Assembly: GCA_029781035.1 (NCBI GenBank)
Contig: JAKOXK010000005.1
Location: 1-32,789 of the forward strand
DNA: 32,789 bases
Direction of reading: 5' to 3'
Origin: Armatimonadota bacterium
Lineage (GTDB): Bacteria > Armatimonadota > Fimbriimonadia > Fimbriimonadales > Fimbriimonadaceae
The position numbers and the translations under genes are program-made. Below are positions 31,492 to 32,789 of this stretch, piece after piece. The notes under the pieces were generated by a model. It was given only the letters and a program-made list of their open reading frames with translations. It made no database searches and was not told where the DNA came from. The first letter of the stretch is position 1, and each line of letters begins with the position of its first letter.

Positions 31492-31523
31492 CGACACTTC
31501 GCCACAACTGGGGCGGAGTGTCG
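31492..31523. repeat. Long hairpin between GH3 and the class V aminotransferase gene
   Basis: CGACACTTCGCC (31492-31503) pairs with GGCGGAGTGTCG (31512-31523): 12 bp with a single T-G wobble and an 8-nt loop, 46 nt before the next ATG. There is no T-run. It is either a leader structure of the aminotransferase mRNA or a Rho-assisted 3' end of the GH3 mRNA. Confidence 0.5.
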
Positions 31524-31569
31524 CCGCGTTGAAGGCTGGTTAGAGCCACACAAGGAGCCTGTAAAAGGA

Positions 31570-32789
31570 ATGAACGACTTGAGGAGCGAGGTGGTCGGAG
31601 CGGACGTGAAAGTTCCGTTGCTGGACGGATCATGGAAGACCTACGTCAACTTTGACAATGCCGCGTCAACCCCCGCTCTGACGCGAGTCCTCGACAAGGT
31701 CAACGGCTTCATGCCTTGGTACTCCTCAGTCCATCGAGGCAGCGGCTACAAGTCGCGTCTCGCCACGCAAGCCTATGACGACGCCCACCGCAAGGCAGGC
31801 GAGTTTGTCGGTTACGACCCTGACCACCACGCTGTCGTGTTCGGCAAGAACGCGACGGAGGCGATCAACAAGCTGTCCTACCGACTGAACATCCCCGAAG
31901 ACGCGGTGATCATCGTTTCCGAGATGGAGCACCATTCGAACGACTTGCCGTGGCGCGAAAAGGCCTGCCTGCTTTTTGCCCCGGCCAGACCGACCGACGG
32001 CACCCTTGACCTGGAAGCCCTTGCGAAGATGATCGAGGAGACCAAGGGGCGCCTGTTCCTGGTCAGCGTAGCGGGTGCGTCCAACGTCACGGGCAACCTC
32101 AACCGCCTTCCTGAAATCGCGCGCATGGTTCACGAGGCCGGCGCTCACTTCATGGTGGACGGTGCCCAATTGGTGCCTCATAAGCCCGTGAGCATGGGCC
32201 GGCCCGGAGAGCCCGAATCGATCGATTTCATCGCCTACTCCGCCCACAAAATGTACGCACCCTTTGGAACCGGGGTCCTTGTGGCCAGGGCGGACCTGCT
32301 CAAACAAACCGTCGGCCCCGAATACAGAGGTGGTGGAACCGTCAAGATCGTCACTCACGATGAGGTCTTCTGGGCGGACGATCCGGACATCGATGAAGCC
32401 GGCAGCCCGAATGTCGTCGGGGCAGTGGCGTTGGCCGAGGCCATCAACTTCTTCCAGGAACGGGGGTTCGAGGCGATCGAGGAACATGAGAACTCCTTGG
32501 CCAAAAAGCTTCTTCGGTCTCTCTTGTCCATGCCCGAGATCGAAGTGTACGGGCTCAAAGATCCCGACAACTTCGTGGATCGACTGGCCGTCGTCCCGTT
32601 CAATGTGAAGGCGGTGCCTCACGCGCTTGTGTCCGCCGTCTTGGCCTATGAGCACGGAATTGGCGTCCGGTCGGGTTGTTTCTGTGCGCACCCATATATC
32701 AAACTCCTCTTGCACGTGGTTGGCAAGAGCGAGCGTGAGTTGATCCACAGTGTGCTGCAGAACGATCGAAGCCGGATTCCGGGCGCTGT
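31570..32789 (+). CDS. Class V aminotransferase, cysteine desulfurase-like (C-terminus cut by window edge)
   Basis: Open from ATG 31570 to the window end, 406 complete codons. PLP-fold motifs: NFDNAASTP (27-35), FGKNATEAIN (91-100), EMEHHSN (118-124), the strand-end Asp197 (FMVDGAQL) and the Schiff-base lysine Lys227 (SAHKMYAP). Near the C-terminus GIGVRSGCFCAHPY (363-376) holds Cys370 and Cys372, where cysteine desulfurases carry the persulfide-forming Cys region. It is related to SufS/CsdA-type enzymes but differs in surrounding motifs, so desulfurase activity is likely, not certain. AAGGAG lies 12 nt before the ATG and a second AAAAGGA is directly adjacent. No suf or isc genes are visible here. 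Confidence 0.85.
   Translation, partial: MNDLRSEVVGADVKVPLLDGSWKTYVNFDNAASTPALTRVLDKVNGFMPWYSSVHRGSGYKSRLATQAYDDAHRKAGEFVGYDPDHHAVVFGKNATEAINKLSYRLNIPEDAVIIVSEMEHHSNDLPWREKACLLFAPARPTDGTLDLEALAKMIEETKGRLFLVSVAGASNVTGNLNRLPEIARMVHEAGAHFMVDGAQLVPHKPVSMGRPGEPESIDFIAYSAHKMYAPFGTGVLVARADLLKQTVGPEYRGGGTVKIVTHDEVFWADDPDIDEAGSPNVVGAVALAEAINFFQERGFEAIEEHENSLAKKLLRSLLSMPEIEVYGLKDPDNFVDRLAVVPFNVKAVPHALVSAVLAYEHGIGVRSGCFCAHPYIKLLLHVVGKSERELIHSVLQNDRSRIPGA

Noticed and set aside
31726-32748. A 340-codon minus-strand ORF
   Set aside because: It is antisense to the class V aminotransferase gene, which is supported by the PLP lysine and other motifs.

Overview
The window reads as chromosomal DNA of a GC-rich, diderm (LPS-bearing) bacterium with many exported proteins. 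Diderm character is inferred from an lpxB homologue, several lipoproteins, a PilC/GspF inner-membrane protein and a twin-arginine substrate. Acidobacteria-type reaction-centre-like cytochrome c, VanW, RNase J, DUF4342 and a GH89/GH3 glycosidase pair together suggest a little-studied environmental phylum. Armatimonadota (Fimbriimonas-like) is my best guess, but it is an inference from gene content only. No transposase, integrase, phage gene, rRNA, tRNA or CRISPR array was seen.

Layout. 1-5871 is all minus strand: a partial gspF/pilC, a Tat-exported NHL propeller protein, an S9 peptidase, and a three-gene run (small Cys protein, DUF164 coiled-coil zinc-ribbon protein, lipoprotein). A divergent point at 5872-5888 leads into plus-strand genes for a secreted protein of unknown function and an lpxB with an unusual N-terminal insertion. 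8262-8727 has no gene but holds two structured segments, each ending in a plus-strand intrinsic terminator. Then come an M42 aminopeptidase (minus), DUF4342 and rimO (plus), and an FkbM methyltransferase (plus) that meets acpS (minus) tail to tail on a shared CTAG. acpS is coupled to a membrane Fe-S oxidoreductase. 14887-19186 is minus strand: a divergent NodB-fold protein, a lipoprotein, and the run rnj-queC-queE (RNase J and 7-deazaguanine synthesis). 19296-23170 is plus strand: a 42-residue membrane protein coupled to a divergent YchF-type ATPase, a VanW protein coupled to a methyltransferase, and a DUF3298 secreted protein. 23213-26220 is minus strand: a di-haem cytochrome and two tandem paralogous secreted proteins. 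26313-31404 is a GH89-CBM32 / GH3-PA14 operon for export-based glycan breakdown. The right edge cuts a class V aminotransferase (cysteine desulfurase-like).

Genes at the head of transcription units very often have a TAnnnT-like hexamer 5-9 nt before the start codon and no Shine-Dalgarno sequence, whereas internal operon genes often have strong Shine-Dalgarno sequences or 4-nt stop/start overlaps. This points to widespread leaderless transcription at operon heads. The most interesting unexplained pieces are the tandem structured-RNA-like locus (8300-8639), the leaderless promoter pattern, the poly-C tract inside an inverted repeat at the glycosidase promoter, the lpxB insertion, and the tiny membrane protein coupled to a YchF variant with a missing switch region.
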